Below the pieces are notes generated by a model. It did not search any database. It was not told the origin of the DNA and was given only the letters and a program-made list of their open reading frames with translations. From Aromatoleum tolulyticum (GTDB lineage: Bacteria > Pseudomonadota > Gammaproteobacteria > Burkholderiales > Rhodocyclaceae), in NCBI RefSeq assembly GCF_900156155.1, contig NZ_FTMD01000003.1:310001-374000 (forward strand): a stretch of 64,000 nt of DNA. Direction: 5' to 3'. The translations under genes were made by a program, and so were the position numbers. The first letter of the stretch is position 1. Each line of letters begins with the position of its first letter. Of the stretch, positions 48,198 to 57,187 are shown one piece after another.

Positions 48198-49724
48198 CTA
48201 GATCGGGTAGGGATCGATCTCGTACTGGAACAGCTCGACGTTCGCCGTCTGCATGTCGAGGCTCAGCACGCGAGCCTGTGCCACATAGAGGTGTTCGCTT
48301 TCGTGCACCAGCACGAAGCGGCGCGACGCATAGGTTCCCGCCGGCGCGAGGATCGCCTGGTTGCGCCGCAACGCCGGCAGCGGCGGCAGAATGAGTGCGT
48401 GCGTCGTGGACTGCACCTCGCCACCGCGAAATCCTATCGTCACCGGCGTACAGGTCTGCGCCACCAGCTGCAGGCCGAGCTCGACCTGACCGGGGCTGTC
48501 GCTGCGGATCCAGCGCACGATGCACACCGACCACGGATGCCCGGCATCCCGGCGCAGCGCGACCGCCATGCCGGCACTCAGGCTGCCCGTCACGCCCTCG
48601 ACGGACATCAGCGCGTACCCGCCGGGGCTCTCGTTGTACACCATCCATTCCGAGATGCGTTCCGTCGCGCCATCGGACCGGGCGGCCTCCCACACCGCGC
48701 GCAGGCCGACACACACCTGCACCGAATAGCGGTACGCCCGCCGCGACTGACCGCGATTCGGCGGCAGCGCCCAGCGATCGCGCATACGCCGCAGCAGCGA
48801 GACCATCTCGACCGGCGTCAGGCCGACCGGCAATCCGGACGCATCGGGTTCGAGCAGCTCGCCGTCGCGCTCCAGCCCCACCGCCTCGGCCTCGGCAATA
48901 CGCTCCTTGAGCCAGTCGAGCTGCCCCGTGAGCGCACGCGAGACGCCGAACGCGGAAAAATGGACGAGCCCCTCGGCCACCGGCGGCGCGCTGCGGATCG
49001 TCGCAATCGGCGGCAGGTCCTCGCCGGAATCGATCCAGAAAGACGATGCGGCAGGCATCAGGGTTTCCCGCGACAGCGCCCCCTCGTCCGCAACGCCTTC
49101 CAGGTAATCGTTCGCCCACACCAGCTCGCGCGCCGTCAGGCTCTCGGGCTGCAGCACCGCCAGGGCCAGAAGGCGTTTCAGCGCATGCAGGGCATCGGCG
49201 GCAGCCGTTTCCGGCCGCGCGGATACCAGTGCGTCGAAGCCCCCCCCGGCTTCGACGATGCCATATGCCGCCAACCACAGTCCGGGCGGCGTGACGGCCC
49301 CGCCCATCGCGGCAACAACGAAGGCCTCATGTACCAGTCCCAACGCACGCGCCGTCACTGCCATCGGATCGCCGCGGCGCACCGGACGCCAACGCTCGCG
49401 CGTCGCAGCAGCCATTTCTCCCAGTTTGCCCGCGACTTCGAGCAAGGCCTCGACGAGTTCCCCTGCGACCGCATGCAGTTCGTGCGAAAGCGGCAACGCC
49501 GCATTCAGAAGGCGCGGCTTCAGGCGCCCGCACACGTCGAGAACCCTCGCCTCGAATTCGTCGATGCATTGCACGAGCGGTGCGCCGCCGGCGGCCGCTT
49601 CGGGCAGCCTCCCAAGGCGGCCCCTCAGGGCATTCAGCTCCGCATGCGGATCGTCGGCCGGCTCGCTCGCCAGCCACTCCAGCACGGAGGCCAACTGTTC
49701 GGAGACCGGATCGGATGCAGACAT
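48198..49724 (-). CDS. PilZ-domain protein, probable c-di-GMP effector
   Basis: 508 residues, soluble. The first 320 residues are helical and of unknown family. A C-terminal PilZ-like domain is marked by R328-R-A-Y-R332 (RxxxR) and N364-E-S366-P-G-G369 (NxSxxG), the two elements that bind cyclic di-GMP, followed by 'WSVCIVRWIRSD' and 'ELGLQLVAQ'. Binding of c-di-GMP is inferred from these motifs. It faces away from rpsP and appears monocistronic. The target process (motility, adhesion or other) is unknown. Confidence 0.7.
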   Translation of the reverse strand: MSASDPVSEQLASVLEWLASEPADDPHAELNALRGRLGRLPEAAAGGAPLVQCIDEFEARVLDVCGRLKPRLLNAALPLSHELHAVAGELVEALLEVAGKLGEMAAATRERWRPVRRGDPMAVTARALGLVHEAFVVAAMGGAVTPPGLWLAAYGIVEAGGGFDALVSARPETAAADALHALKRLLALAVLQPESLTARELVWANDYLEGVADEGALSRETLMPAASSFWIDSGEDLPPIATIRSAPPVAEGLVHFSAFGVSRALTGQLDWLKERIAEAEAVGLERDGELLEPDASGLPVGLTPVEMVSLLRRMRDRWALPPNRGQSRRAYRYSVQVCVGLRAVWEAARSDGATERISEWMVYNESPGGYALMSVEGVTGSLSAGMAVALRRDAGHPWSVCIVRWIRSDSPGQVELGLQLVAQTCTPVTIGFRGGEVQSTTHALILPPLPALRRNQAILAPAGTYASRRFVLVHESEHLYVAQARVLSLDMQTANVELFQYEIDPYPI

Positions 49725-49856
49725 CGGGGTAAAATTTCCGCTCGGGGAGGTCTTAGCATTCTATTCAAGAATCACGCTCTTGAGCGGAATCCCGCGTCCC
49801 ACGGGCCTTGCAGCGGAATCGGCATGCCCCGCTCGCCGACGAATCCCGATCCGCAC

Positions 49857-49885
49857 TTGTCTCACGCGGCCGCTTGCCTTACAAT
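49857..49885 (+). promoter_or_regulatory. Promoter of the rpsP operon
   Basis: TTGTCT (49857-49862), 17 bases, TACAAT (49880-49885), about 36 bases before the rpsP start. Spacing is ideal and four and five of six positions match the sigma-70 consensus. Confidence 0.7.
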
Positions 49886-49921
49886 CGCCTGCTTTTCGCA
49901 TCTACTCATCAGGACACCCCA

Positions 49922-50173
49922 ATGGTCGTCATTCGCCTTGCCCGTGGTGGCGCCAAGAAGCGCCCGTTCTACAACATCGTTGCAGCCGACTCGCGCAACC
50001 GCCGCGACGGCCGCTTCATCGAGCGCGTTGGCTTCTTCAACCCGATGGCAGCCGAGTCCGAAAAGGGTCTCGTGATCAACGCCGAGCGCCTGGCCTACTG
50101 GAAGCAGAACGGCGCCCAGCTGTCGCCGACGGTCGAGCGCCTGGCCAAGCAGGCTGCGAAAGCGGCCGCCTGA
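49922..50173 (+). CDS. rpsP: 30S ribosomal protein S16
   Basis: 83 residues, matching S16: '[20 protein letters not shown]', '[14 protein letters not shown]', and a basic/Ala-rich C-terminus. First gene of the conserved rpsP-rimM-trmD-rplS operon; a good promoter lies just upstream. Confidence 0.98.
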   Translation: MVVIRLARGGAKKRPFYNIVAADSRNRRDGRFIERVGFFNPMAAESEKGLVINAERLAYWKQNGAQLSPTVERLAKQAAKAAA

Positions 50174-50195
50174 TCCTGCCTGACTCTTCGCAGTC

Positions 50196-50702
50196 ATGAT
50201 GGTACTGGGGCGCATTGTCGCCCCTTTTGGTGTCAAGGGCTGGGTCAAGGTGCACCCCTTCGGGGACGACCCGCTCTCCTGGCGCGAAATGCCCCAATGG
50301 TGGCTCGCCGACAAGGCCGAAGCCCCCGATGAGGCGTGGCAGCCGGTGAAACTCGCCGGTTTCCGCGAGCACGGCGCGGGCCTCATCGCCTCGTTCGAAG
50401 GCGTGACGGACCGCAGCGGCGCGGAAGCGCTGCAGGGCCGCTACATCGCCGCGCCGCGCGAGGCGATGCCCGGCACCAGCGACGACGAATACTACTGGGG
50501 CGACCTGGTGGGCCTTTCGGTCGTAAACCAGTCGGGCGAATCGCTCGGCACGGTCGAGACCCTGATGTCTACCGGCGCCCACGATGTACTGCAGGTGCGC
50601 GACGGCGACGAGGAGCGACTGATTCCCTTCGTCGCCGCCTACGTGCTGAACGTGGACCTGCCGAGCCGGACGATCCGGGTCGACTGGCAAAAGGATTGGT
50701 GA
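50196..50702 (+). CDS. rimM: 16S rRNA processing factor RimM
   Basis: 168 residues. N-terminal '[19 protein letters not shown]' beta-barrel and a C-terminal PRC-barrel ('[22 protein letters not shown]', '[23 protein letters not shown]'). It helps mature the 30S head with S19. ATG at 50196 or 50199. trmD follows after 7 bases. Confidence 0.96.
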   Translation: MMVLGRIVAPFGVKGWVKVHPFGDDPLSWREMPQWWLADKAEAPDEAWQPVKLAGFREHGAGLIASFEGVTDRSGAEALQGRYIAAPREAMPGTSDDEYYWGDLVGLSVVNQSGESLGTVETLMSTGAHDVLQVRDGDEERLIPFVAAYVLNVDLPSRTIRVDWQKDW

Positions 50703-50709
50703 ACAACGG

Positions 50710-51498
50710 GTGAGCACACCAGTCGCCGCAAGGCGCTTCGACGTGATCACCCTGTTTCCCGAGATGTTCGCGGCGCTGACCGCCAGCGGCATCACGCGGC
50801 GTGCACTGGATCGCGGTCTCTACGACATCGCGTTCCACAGCCCGCGGGATTTCGTGGACGATCCGCACCGCACCGTGGACGACCGCCCCTACGGCGGTGG
50901 CCCCGGAATGGTAATGATGGCCGAGCCGCTCGAAAAGGCGATCGGCCAGGCGAAGGCGCAGCAGCAGGCGCAGTTCGGCGCCGCGGGACGCGTGATCTAC
51001 CTGTCGCCGCAAGGCCGGCCGCTGGACCATGCGAAAGTGCTGGAACTGAAGGAGTTGCCCGCGCTGACGCTGCTGTGCGGACGCTACGAAGGCGTCGATC
51101 AGCGACTCATCGAGCGCTGCGTAGACGAAGAAATATCGCTCGGTGACTTCGTGCTGTCGGGCGGCGAACTGCCGGCAATGGTGCTGCTCGATGCGATCGT
51201 GCGCCAGCTGCCGGGCGCATTGAATGACGCCGTGTCGGCGATCGAGGACTCGTTCGTGGACGGGCTGCTGGACTGCCCGCACTACACGCGGCCCGAGATC
51301 TACGAAGGCGAGCCGGTGCCGGCGGTGCTACTCTCCGGCAACCACGCCGCGATCCGTCGCTGGCGACTGAAGCAGGCACTGGGCACGACCTGGCGCCGGC
51401 GCCCCGACCTGCTGGAAGGGCGCACGATGACGAAAGAAGAATTGTCACTGCTTGGTGAATTCAGGCAGGAGCAAGCAGGGGCCGAAGGCAGAGCCTGA
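50710..51498 (+). CDS. trmD: tRNA (guanine-37-N1)-methyltransferase (GTG start)
   Basis: 262 residues, a SPOUT methyltransferase. '[11 protein letters not shown]', '[18 protein letters not shown]', the trefoil-knot region '[31 protein letters not shown]', and '[10 protein letters not shown]' are all conserved. It makes m1G37 in tRNAs, preventing frameshifts, using SAM. The start is GTG at 50710, inside GGGTG with a nearby ribosome site on the rimM tail. Confidence 0.96.
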   Translation: MSTPVAARRFDVITLFPEMFAALTASGITRRALDRGLYDIAFHSPRDFVDDPHRTVDDRPYGGGPGMVMMAEPLEKAIGQAKAQQQAQFGAAGRVIYLSPQGRPLDHAKVLELKELPALTLLCGRYEGVDQRLIERCVDEEISLGDFVLSGGELPAMVLLDAIVRQLPGALNDAVSAIEDSFVDGLLDCPHYTRPEIYEGEPVPAVLLSGNHAAIRRWRLKQALGTTWRRRPDLLEGRTMTKEELSLLGEFRQEQAGAEGRA

Positions 51499-51580
51499 AG
51501 CCCGTATACAAACCGCGCGCATCAGGCATGTCCTGCTCTGCCGCAAGGCCAAGTGCCATTGAATCGACAGGAGTCGCACA

Positions 51581-51958
51581 ATGAACCTGATTCAGCAGCT
51601 CGAACAGGAAGAAATCGCCCGCCTGAACAAGACCATCCCCGAGTTCGCCCCCGGCGACACCGTGGTGGTGCAGGTGAAGGTCAAGGAAGGTACGCGCGAA
51701 CGTCTCCAGGCCTACGAAGGCGTGGTGATCGCCAAGCGCAACCGTGGCCTGAACTCCAACTTCATCGTGCGCAAGATTTCGTCGGGCGAAGGCGTGGAGC
51801 GTACGTTCCAGACCTACTCCCCGCTGGTCGACAGCATCGAAGTCAAGCGTCGCGGCGACGTGCGCCGTGCCAAGCTCTACTACCTGCGTGAGCGCTCCGG
51901 CAAGTCCGCACGGATCAAGGAAAAGCTCAACTACAAGGGCACCGCGAAGCAGGCCTGA
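51581..51958 (+). CDS. rplS: 50S ribosomal protein L19
   Basis: 125 residues. '[37 protein letters not shown]' and '[18 protein letters not shown]' are diagnostic L19 stretches. It lies at the 30S-50S interface. Last gene of the operon, followed by a strong terminator. Confidence 0.98.
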   Translation: MNLIQQLEQEEIARLNKTIPEFAPGDTVVVQVKVKEGTRERLQAYEGVVIAKRNRGLNSNFIVRKISSGEGVERTFQTYSPLVDSIEVKRRGDVRRAKLYYLRERSGKSARIKEKLNYKGTAKQA

Positions 51959-51986
51959 TCGCGCGATTCAGCCCGCAGCACATGAA

Positions 51987-52012
51987 ACGGGCCCCGCGGG
52001 GCCCGTTTTTTT
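51987..52012 (+). terminator. Intrinsic terminator of the rpsP-rplS operon
   Basis: 9-bp perfect stem ACGGGCCCC / GGGGCCCGT (51987-51995, 51998-52006) is followed by seven T residues. Fits termination of rplS 28 bases after its stop. Confidence 0.93.
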
Positions 52013-52070
52013 CATCCTCGACGAGCGCGAGCGCAATGCCGCACGCGCGGGCACCCCGCACCGAACACGA

Positions 52071-52262
52071 TTACTCCTTCTTCGCATCCTCATCGTCATC
52101 GTCGTCCGGAATCACCGCATCGACTCCGGCGCCGACAACTTTGGCACCCACCTTGACCGTCGTGGCCACCACCGTCACCGCCGCATCGGCGACAGCAACC
52201 ACCGCGCACCCGCCGAGCATTGCCGCGCTCGCAACAGCGAGCAGCACACTCCTCAAACTCAT
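52071..52262 (-). CDS. Small lipoprotein with acidic tail
   Basis: 63 residues. A type II signal peptide with lipobox L-G-G-C ('AAMLGGC', cysteine at about 19) is followed by a hydrophobic Val/Ala-rich stretch and a run of six acidic residues near the C-terminus ('IPDDDDDEDAKKE'). ATG at 52262 has AAGGGG 9 bases upstream. No family recognised. The 214-base gap to the tRNA terminator upstream shows no further gene. Confidence 0.68.
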   Translation of the reverse strand: MSLRSVLLAVASAAMLGGCAVVAVADAAVTVVATTVKVGAKVVGAGVDAVIPDDDDDEDAKKE

Positions 52263-52436
52263 TTGCACCGCCCCTTTCCGATAGAGGCCGCGCAACGGTC
52301 GCCGCGCGGCACTTCCGCCCCAACGGCGTCATTGCGCAATTATTCCCTCCAGCGGATGCCCCGTGTGTATCGGCTGGTATCGCGAGAGTGCCGACGCAGC
52401 CCACCGGCGGTCCGGCCACACAATGCCGCGCACAAG

Positions 52437-52463
52437 AAAAAAGCCGCCCAAGACGGCGGCTTA
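52437..52463 (-). terminator. Terminator of tRNA-Ser
   Basis: On the minus strand an 8-bp stem (AAGCCGCC / GGCGGCTT) with a 6-base loop is followed by seven U residues (A-run 52437-52443 on the plus strand). It lies 14 bases after the tRNA 3' end. Confidence 0.88.
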
Positions 52464-52476
52464 TTTCTATACGGCT

Positions 52477-52570
52477 GGCGGAGAGTGAGGGATTCGAACC
52501 CTCGATACGAGTTTTAGCCCGTATGCTCCCTTAGCAGGGGAGTGCCTTCGACCTCTCGGCCAACTCTCCA
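52477..52570 (-). tRNA. tRNA-Ser, anticodon GCU, with encoded CCA
   Basis: Reads GGAGAGT on the 5' acceptor side and ACTCTCC-G-CCA on the 3' side, with a T-arm GAGGGTTCGAATCCCTC and a long variable arm. The anticodon loop is CTGCTAA, so the anticodon is GCT (plus-strand positions 52534-52536), decoding AGC and AGU. The length of 94 including CCA fits a type II serine tRNA. Confidence 0.97.
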
Positions 52571-52620
52571 ACCTTAGAGCCCATCATCATAGCGATTCCG
52601 GGCGTGCCGGTCAAACTTAA

Positions 52621-53847
52621 TTATGCAGCCACATCGAGGCCGAAAGCCTTGTGCAGCACGCGCACGGCGAGCTCGAGGTACTTCTCCTCGATCGCGACCG
52701 AGATCTTGATTTCCGACGTCGAGATCATCTGGATGTTGATACCCTCTTCCGCGAGCGTGCGGAACATCTGCGAGGCAACACCGGCGTGCGAGCGCATGCC
52801 GACGCCGACGATCGAGACCTTGGCCATGGTCCTGTCGGTGACGATCAAGCGAGCGCCGATGTGCTCCTTGACCGCCTCGAGCACCTTCACCGCCTTGTCG
52901 AGTTCGCCGCGAGCGACGGTGAACGAGAAGTCCGTCGTGCCGTCCTTGCTCACGTTCTGGATGATCATGTCGACTTCGATATTGGCATCGGCGACCGGTC
53001 CGAGGATCTGGTAGGCGATACCCGGCTTGTCGGGCACGCCGAGCACCGTGAGCTTGGCTTCGTCGCGGTTGAAGGCGATACCGGAGATGACGGGTTGTTC
53101 CATGTTCTGTTCTTCCTCAACAGTGATGAGCGTGCCCTCGCCTTCCTCCTGGAAGCTGGACAGGACGCGCAACTTGACCTTGTATTTGCCGGCGAATTCC
53201 ACCGAGCGGATCTGCAGCACCTTGGAGCCGAGGCTGGCGAGTTCGAGCATCTCCTCGAACGTGATCTTGTCGAGCTTGCGCGCTTCCGGCACGACGCGCG
53301 GGTCGGTCGTGTAGACGCCGTCGACGTCGGTGTAGATCTGGCACTCGTCCGCCTTCAGTGCGGCAGCGAGCGCGACGCCGGTGGTGTCGGAACCGCCGCG
53401 GCCGAGCGTGGTGATGGCGCCGTGCTCGTCCACCCCCTGGAAGCCGGCGACGACGACGATGTTGCCGTCATCGAGATCCTTCTTGATCGGCGCCTCGTCG
53501 ATATTCAGGATGCGCGCCTTCGTATGCGCGCTGTCGGTGAGGATGCGCACCTGGCCGCCGGTGTAGCTCTTCGCCTTGACGCCGATGTCCTGCAGCGCCA
53601 TGCACAGCAGGCCGATCGTAACCTGCTCGCCGGTCGACACGACAACGTCCAGTTCGCGCGGATCGGGAGTACCTGCGACTTCCTTGGCGAGCGCGATCAG
53701 GCGGTTGGTCTCGCCGCTCATCGCGGACACCACCACCACCACCTGATGGCCGGCAGACTGGAACTTCGCGACCTTGCGGGCGACGTTCTTGATGCGTTCC
53801 GGATTGCCAACGGAGGTGCCGCCGTACTTCTGAACTATCAGTGCCAT
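52621..53847 (-). CDS. lysC: Aspartate kinase
   Basis: 408 residues, the monofunctional two-ACT-domain type. '[20 protein letters not shown]', '[15 protein letters not shown]', '[31 protein letters not shown]' and ACT repeats at about 265-405 identify it. It phosphorylates aspartate for lysine, threonine and methionine synthesis and is probably feedback-inhibited by lysine and threonine. ATG at 53847 has GGA 7 bases upstream and gives the standard '[10 protein letters not shown]' start; a TTG four codons earlier is less likely. tRNA-Ser follows 50 bases downstream. Confidence 0.95.
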   Translation of the reverse strand: MALIVQKYGGTSVGNPERIKNVARKVAKFQSAGHQVVVVVSAMSGETNRLIALAKEVAGTPDPRELDVVVSTGEQVTIGLLCMALQDIGVKAKSYTGGQVRILTDSAHTKARILNIDEAPIKKDLDDGNIVVVAGFQGVDEHGAITTLGRGGSDTTGVALAAALKADECQIYTDVDGVYTTDPRVVPEARKLDKITFEEMLELASLGSKVLQIRSVEFAGKYKVKLRVLSSFQEEGEGTLITVEEEQNMEQPVISGIAFNRDEAKLTVLGVPDKPGIAYQILGPVADANIEVDMIIQNVSKDGTTDFSFTVARGELDKAVKVLEAVKEHIGARLIVTDRTMAKVSIVGVGMRSHAGVASQMFRTLAEEGINIQMISTSEIKISVAIEEKYLELAVRVLHKAFGLDVAA

Positions 53848-53988
53848 CGTCGTATCCAAATAACCGTGGATAAAACACGCAATTCTAGCGAAAGCCAGTG
53901 GACTTTGCAGATCGACGTAACCGAGGCGGCAAAACCCAATTTGGGCACTTATGGATTGCGGTTAACCCTAGGACTTTTGATTTTCCCA

Positions 53989-54018
53989 TTGTATTTGTCC
54001 GGAATAGTAATCTATACT
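53989..54018 (+). promoter_or_regulatory. Candidate promoter of the XRE gene
   Basis: TTGTAT (53989-53994), 18 bases, TATACT (54013-54018), in an AT-rich stretch (53935-54050) that contrasts with the genome average. The predicted transcription start is near 54025, at the edge of a 20-bp palindrome. Confidence 0.55.
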
Positions 54019-54026
54019 TCGATCAC

Positions 54027-54046
54027 CATATGACTTAAGTCGTATG
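54027..54046. promoter_or_regulatory. 20-bp near-perfect palindrome, candidate operator
   Basis: CATATGACTTAAGTCGTATG is self-complementary except for one T/G pair. It starts where transcription from the promoter at 53989-54018 is expected to begin, about 60 bases before the XRE ORF. It would suit a dimeric regulator such as the encoded HTH protein. Confidence 0.6.
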
Positions 54047-54107
54047 ATCGCCTTCGGGCGCAGCTAATCCTCATAGCACAACCGACTTCACAACAGAGGC
54101 CCAAGAG

Positions 54108-54410
54108 ATGAAAAGCACTGACACCATTGACGTTCGCGAGATCCGCCGCAAGCTCGGCCTGAACCAGTCGCAGTTCTGGTCGAAGATCGGCGTTACCCAA
54201 AGTGGGGGATCGCGCTACGAGAGCGGCCGCAACATTCCGCGTCCCGTGCAGGCCCTGCTCCGCCTGGTTCACATCGAGCAGATCGACATCAACAAGGTCA
54301 AGAAGGAAGACGTCGAGGTCGCCGAGTTCCTGAAGGCATCGAACCCGGACCTGTTCAAGACGCTGAAGAAGGAAGCCCGTGCAAAGCGCAAGGAGCGCAC
54401 GTCGCGCTAA
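54108..54410 (+). CDS. XRE-type helix-turn-helix protein
   Basis: 100 residues. The N-terminal HTH spans about 11-40 ('IRRKLGLNQSQFWSKIGVTQSGGSRYESGR'), followed by a short helix and a highly basic Lys/Arg tail ('KKEARAKRKERTSR'). It resembles small XRE regulators and DNA-binding proteins of Betaproteobacteria; the target is unknown. The AT-rich promoter and palindrome suggest autoregulation (inference). AGAG precedes the ATG, and a strong terminator follows. Confidence 0.85.
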   Translation: MKSTDTIDVREIRRKLGLNQSQFWSKIGVTQSGGSRYESGRNIPRPVQALLRLVHIEQIDINKVKKEDVEVAEFLKASNPDLFKTLKKEARAKRKERTSR

Positions 54411-54434
54411 CCCGGGCGGAGTAGTTCATGGCCA

Positions 54435-55289
54435 TCAGGGGCTGACGCGAACCGTCAGCCCCGTTTTTCTTATGCGCTCGGCGATCGCCTCCAGCTCGGC
54501 CTCGGTGAGCGGCGACAGGCGCGGCGCCTCGGGCTGCATCGAGGGACGCGCGATACCGTAGAGCAGCACCCCGGCAAGGCGTTCGATGCCGGCTTTTTCC
54601 AGCACTGCCACATACGCAGCGATGTCCGCGTCGGACGGCGCCTGCCCGTCCCAGCGGAACATGCAGGTCTGCACCCAGGTCGTGCAGCGCTCGGCGCTCG
54701 CCTGCAGGCGGCGCGCGACGGCGTCAGGATCGGGCCCCACGCCGTTGATGCGGCGCATGCCTGCCCGCGTGCCTGCATCGAGCTTGAACCACACTTCCCC
54801 GCCCGCTTCACCGAGGCGACGCACGCCTTCGCGCACGCCCGCCTGCCCCATCAGGCTGCCGTTGGTGATGAGGCGCAGTGGCACTTCGGCGCCGAATCCG
54901 AAGCGCGTACGCAGGCGAACCGCGATGCCGACCGCATCGGCGAATTCGGCGGCGCTGGTCGGCTCGCCGTTGCCCGAAAAGGCGATGTCACGGACCTGGC
55001 GCAGCCCCTCGGGCACGTGCCGCTCGAGGTAGTCGCCATTGACGAGCGCATCGAGGAAGCCGGCGAGTTCGGCCTCGAGTTGGGCGAGGTCGATGCGGGG
55101 GGCACTGCCGCGCACGAGACCCGGCACCTGGCAGTAGGCGCAATGCCAGTTGCAGGCGTTGTTGGGATTCAGGTTGATGCCGACCGACACCCCGCCGGCA
55201 CGGCGCGACAGCACCGGATAGACATAGGTGAGGCCCGCGAGGTCGCGGTCGTGGTTGCGGATCGTGAGTTGCCGGTCGCTGGAAGCCAT
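54435..55289 (-). CDS. Radical SAM protein of unknown substrate
   Basis: 284 residues. The [4Fe-4S] motif is C46-N-W-H-C50-A-Y-C53 in 'NLNPNNACNWHCAYCQVPG', followed by 'IAFSGNGEPTSAAEF' (SAM-binding GxE-like) and 'RLITNGSLM'. This fits the COG0731-like radical SAM enzymes. It is not QueE, whose cluster motif and length differ, though queD lies divergent nearby. The last ten residues, 'KTGLTVRVSP', are encoded within the XRE terminator hairpin on the other strand. Confidence 0.85.
   Translation of the reverse strand: MASSDRQLTIRNHDRDLAGLTYVYPVLSRRAGGVSVGINLNPNNACNWHCAYCQVPGLVRGSAPRIDLAQLEAELAGFLDALVNGDYLERHVPEGLRQVRDIAFSGNGEPTSAAEFADAVGIAVRLRTRFGFGAEVPLRLITNGSLMGQAGVREGVRRLGEAGGEVWFKLDAGTRAGMRRINGVGPDPDAVARRLQASAERCTTWVQTCMFRWDGQAPSDADIAAYVAVLEKAGIERLAGVLLYGIARPSMQPEAPRLSPLTEAELEAIAERIRKTGLTVRVSP
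54438..54468 (+). terminator. Intrinsic terminator of the XRE gene
   Basis: 10-bp perfect stem GGGGCTGACG / CGTCAGCCCC with 5-base loop is followed by G and five T residues. It lies 27 bases after the XRE stop and inside the last codons of the converging radical SAM gene. Confidence 0.9.
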
Positions 55290-55362
55290 CGATGAAGGTG
55301 CCGCGAATCGCGGTCGGAAGTGGCGGAGGGGGAGGCCCGAAAGGGTCGATCTGGACGGGTGC

Positions 55363-55368
55363 TATAAT
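55363..55368 (+). promoter_or_regulatory. -10 box (TATAAT) upstream of queD
   Basis: A perfect TATAAT lies 28 bases before the queD ATG; the -35 region is poor, and no second box is proposed. Confidence 0.5.
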
Positions 55369-55395
55369 CCGCGCCCTGCACTCCCGAGGTCAATC

Positions 55396-55851
55396 ATGCG
55401 CATCACCCGCCGCCTGGAATTCGACGCAGGACACCGGATTCCGGACCACGCCAGCCAGTGTCGCCACCTGCACGGCCACCGCTACGCGATCGAGATTACC
55501 CTGTCGGGGGGAATCATCGAGGCCGCCGGCCAGCCGGTCAATGGCATGGTGATGGACTTCGGCGAGGTGAAGTCGATCGCCAAGGCGCATGTCGTGGACA
55601 TCTGGGACCACGCCTTCCTGGTGTTCCGCGGCGATGCGCAAGTCATGCAGTTCCTCGCCTCCATGCCGGGCCACAAGACGGTCGTGCTCGACTGCGTGCC
55701 GACCGCCGAAAACCTCGCGCACGAGGCATTCCGCATCCTCGATCCGCGCTACCACGACAGCTACGGCAACCACCTGCGCCTCGAGCGCGTGCGCCTGTAC
55801 GAGACACCGAACTGCTGGGCCGACGCCGTGCGCGGCGACGCAGGCCTCTGA
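55396..55851 (+). CDS. queD: 6-carboxy-5,6,7,8-tetrahydropterin synthase QueD
   Basis: 151 residues. Zinc ligands H13, H26 and H28 in 'DAGHRIPDH' and 'CRHLHGHRY' and the catalytic C22 are in place, as is 'ENLAHEAFRIL'. It converts dihydroneopterin triphosphate to carboxy-tetrahydropterin in queuosine synthesis. It is divergent from the radical SAM gene and convergent with the MscS gene; other queuosine genes are not in this window. Confidence 0.92.
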   Translation: MRITRRLEFDAGHRIPDHASQCRHLHGHRYAIEITLSGGIIEAAGQPVNGMVMDFGEVKSIAKAHVVDIWDHAFLVFRGDAQVMQFLASMPGHKTVVLDCVPTAENLAHEAFRILDPRYHDSYGNHLRLERVRLYETPNCWADAVRGDAGL

Positions 55852-55864
55852 AACACCGACGCGA

Positions 55865-57187
55865 TCAGTCTGCCGCTGCGGCCTCGGCGACCGCCTGCGC
55901 CAGTGCGGCCTCGCTGTGCACCACGCGCACTTCCCGCTGCGGGAAGGGGATCTCGATGCCCTCGGCACGGAAGCGCTTCCACACTTCCAGGTTGATGTGC
56001 GAGATCACGCCGAGCGTGCCTTCCTGCGGATCGGCGATCCATACCGCGAGGCGCATGTCGACGCCACTCTCGCCGAAGGCGACGACGAAGGCCTTGGGCT
56101 CCGGCTCCGCGATCACGCGTTCATGCGTCTTCGCCGCCTCGACGAGGATCTGCATTGCGCGCTCCAGATCCGTGGCATAGCTCACCTGGATGTTGATCGG
56201 CACGACGATGCGCGTGTCGCTGTAGGTTTCGTTCTGCACGACCGAGCCGATCAGGGTCTCGTTCGGCACCAGCGATTCGATGCCGCTCGCCGCGCGCAGG
56301 ACCGTGTAGCGGGTGTTGATCTGGGTGACGACGCCGCGCTCGGCGCCGACCGAGATCAGGTTGCCGATGCGCAGGGAATGGTCGAGCAGGATGATGAAGC
56401 CCGAGACATAGTTCGCCGCGATCTTCTGCAGGCCGAAGCCCAGACCCACACCCAGCGCCCCGCCGAACACCGATAGCGTGGTGAGGTCGATGCCGACCAT
56501 GGGCAGCGCGATCAGCACTGCGACGACGATCAGGAGCGCCTTCGCGACGCGCATCAGCACGAGGCGCATGCTGTCGTCGAGGCCGGCGGCACCGCTCAGC
56601 CGGCGCTCCAGCGCCCCCGCCGCCCACAGCGCGATGAGCAGCGTGAACATCACCATGCCGACGCCCTGCAGCAGCGTCCATAGCGAGAGCTTTTGGCTGC
56701 CGACCTTGAACGACACCCCGTCGAGCGCATCGATCACCTCGGGGAGCCAACCGAGGATATGCAGCGCAACCACGGCCCACGCGAGCGATGCGAAGACGCG
56801 CTCGAAGTTGCCCAGCCAGCTCGAGTGGCCTATGCCCTGCCGCACCGTGAAAACGACGAAGCGGATCGCGGCGAACGAGGTCAGCAGGGGCACAGCCAGA
56901 TTGAGCAGGTGCACGCTCTGGTACTTGCCCAGCACCGCACGCGCGGCGAATACGAAGACGAGCGCCGACAACGGGAACAGCACGCGGCGCAGGCCGCTGC
57001 GGCCGAAGCGCTGGGCGGCGGTTTCGGCGTCGCCCCGGCGGGCGACACGCTCGAGCATTGCACGTTCGATCAGCCACGCGAGCACGAGACAGCCGACCAG
57101 GGCGCCGAGTTGCCACAGGACCGAGGGACTCTGCAGGTCGCTCCAGGTATCCATGAGCATGGCGGCGAAACGAATCTCTTCTTTCAC
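55865..57187 (-). CDS. MscS-family mechanosensitive channel
   Basis: 440 residues. Six or so membrane helices lead to the pore helix and beta domain 'LSVFGGALGVGLGFGLQKIAANYVSGFIILLDHSLRIGNLI', the MscS signature, then the cytoplasmic cage ('FVVAFGESGVDMRLAVWI'). The long N-terminal part (about 210 residues) is larger than in E. coli MscS. It would release solutes on osmotic down-shock. The start ATG overlaps the stop of the upstream PLD-like gene (57184-57187). Confidence 0.92.
   Translation of the reverse strand: MKEEIRFAAMLMDTWSDLQSPSVLWQLGALVGCLVLAWLIERAMLERVARRGDAETAAQRFGRSGLRRVLFPLSALVFVFAARAVLGKYQSVHLLNLAVPLLTSFAAIRFVVFTVRQGIGHSSWLGNFERVFASLAWAVVALHILGWLPEVIDALDGVSFKVGSQKLSLWTLLQGVGMVMFTLLIALWAAGALERRLSGAAGLDDSMRLVLMRVAKALLIVVAVLIALPMVGIDLTTLSVFGGALGVGLGFGLQKIAANYVSGFIILLDHSLRIGNLISVGAERGVVTQINTRYTVLRAASGIESLVPNETLIGSVVQNETYSDTRIVVPINIQVSYATDLERAMQILVEAAKTHERVIAEPEPKAFVVAFGESGVDMRLAVWIADPQEGTLGVISHINLEVWKRFRAEGIEIPFPQREVRVVHSEAALAQAVAEAAAAD

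Noticed and set aside
54435-55289. Radical SAM gene as queE, because queD is divergent beside it
   Set aside because: The CxxxCxxC context, the length of 284 and the lack of the QueE N-terminal motif do not fit 7-carboxy-7-deazaguanine synthase.
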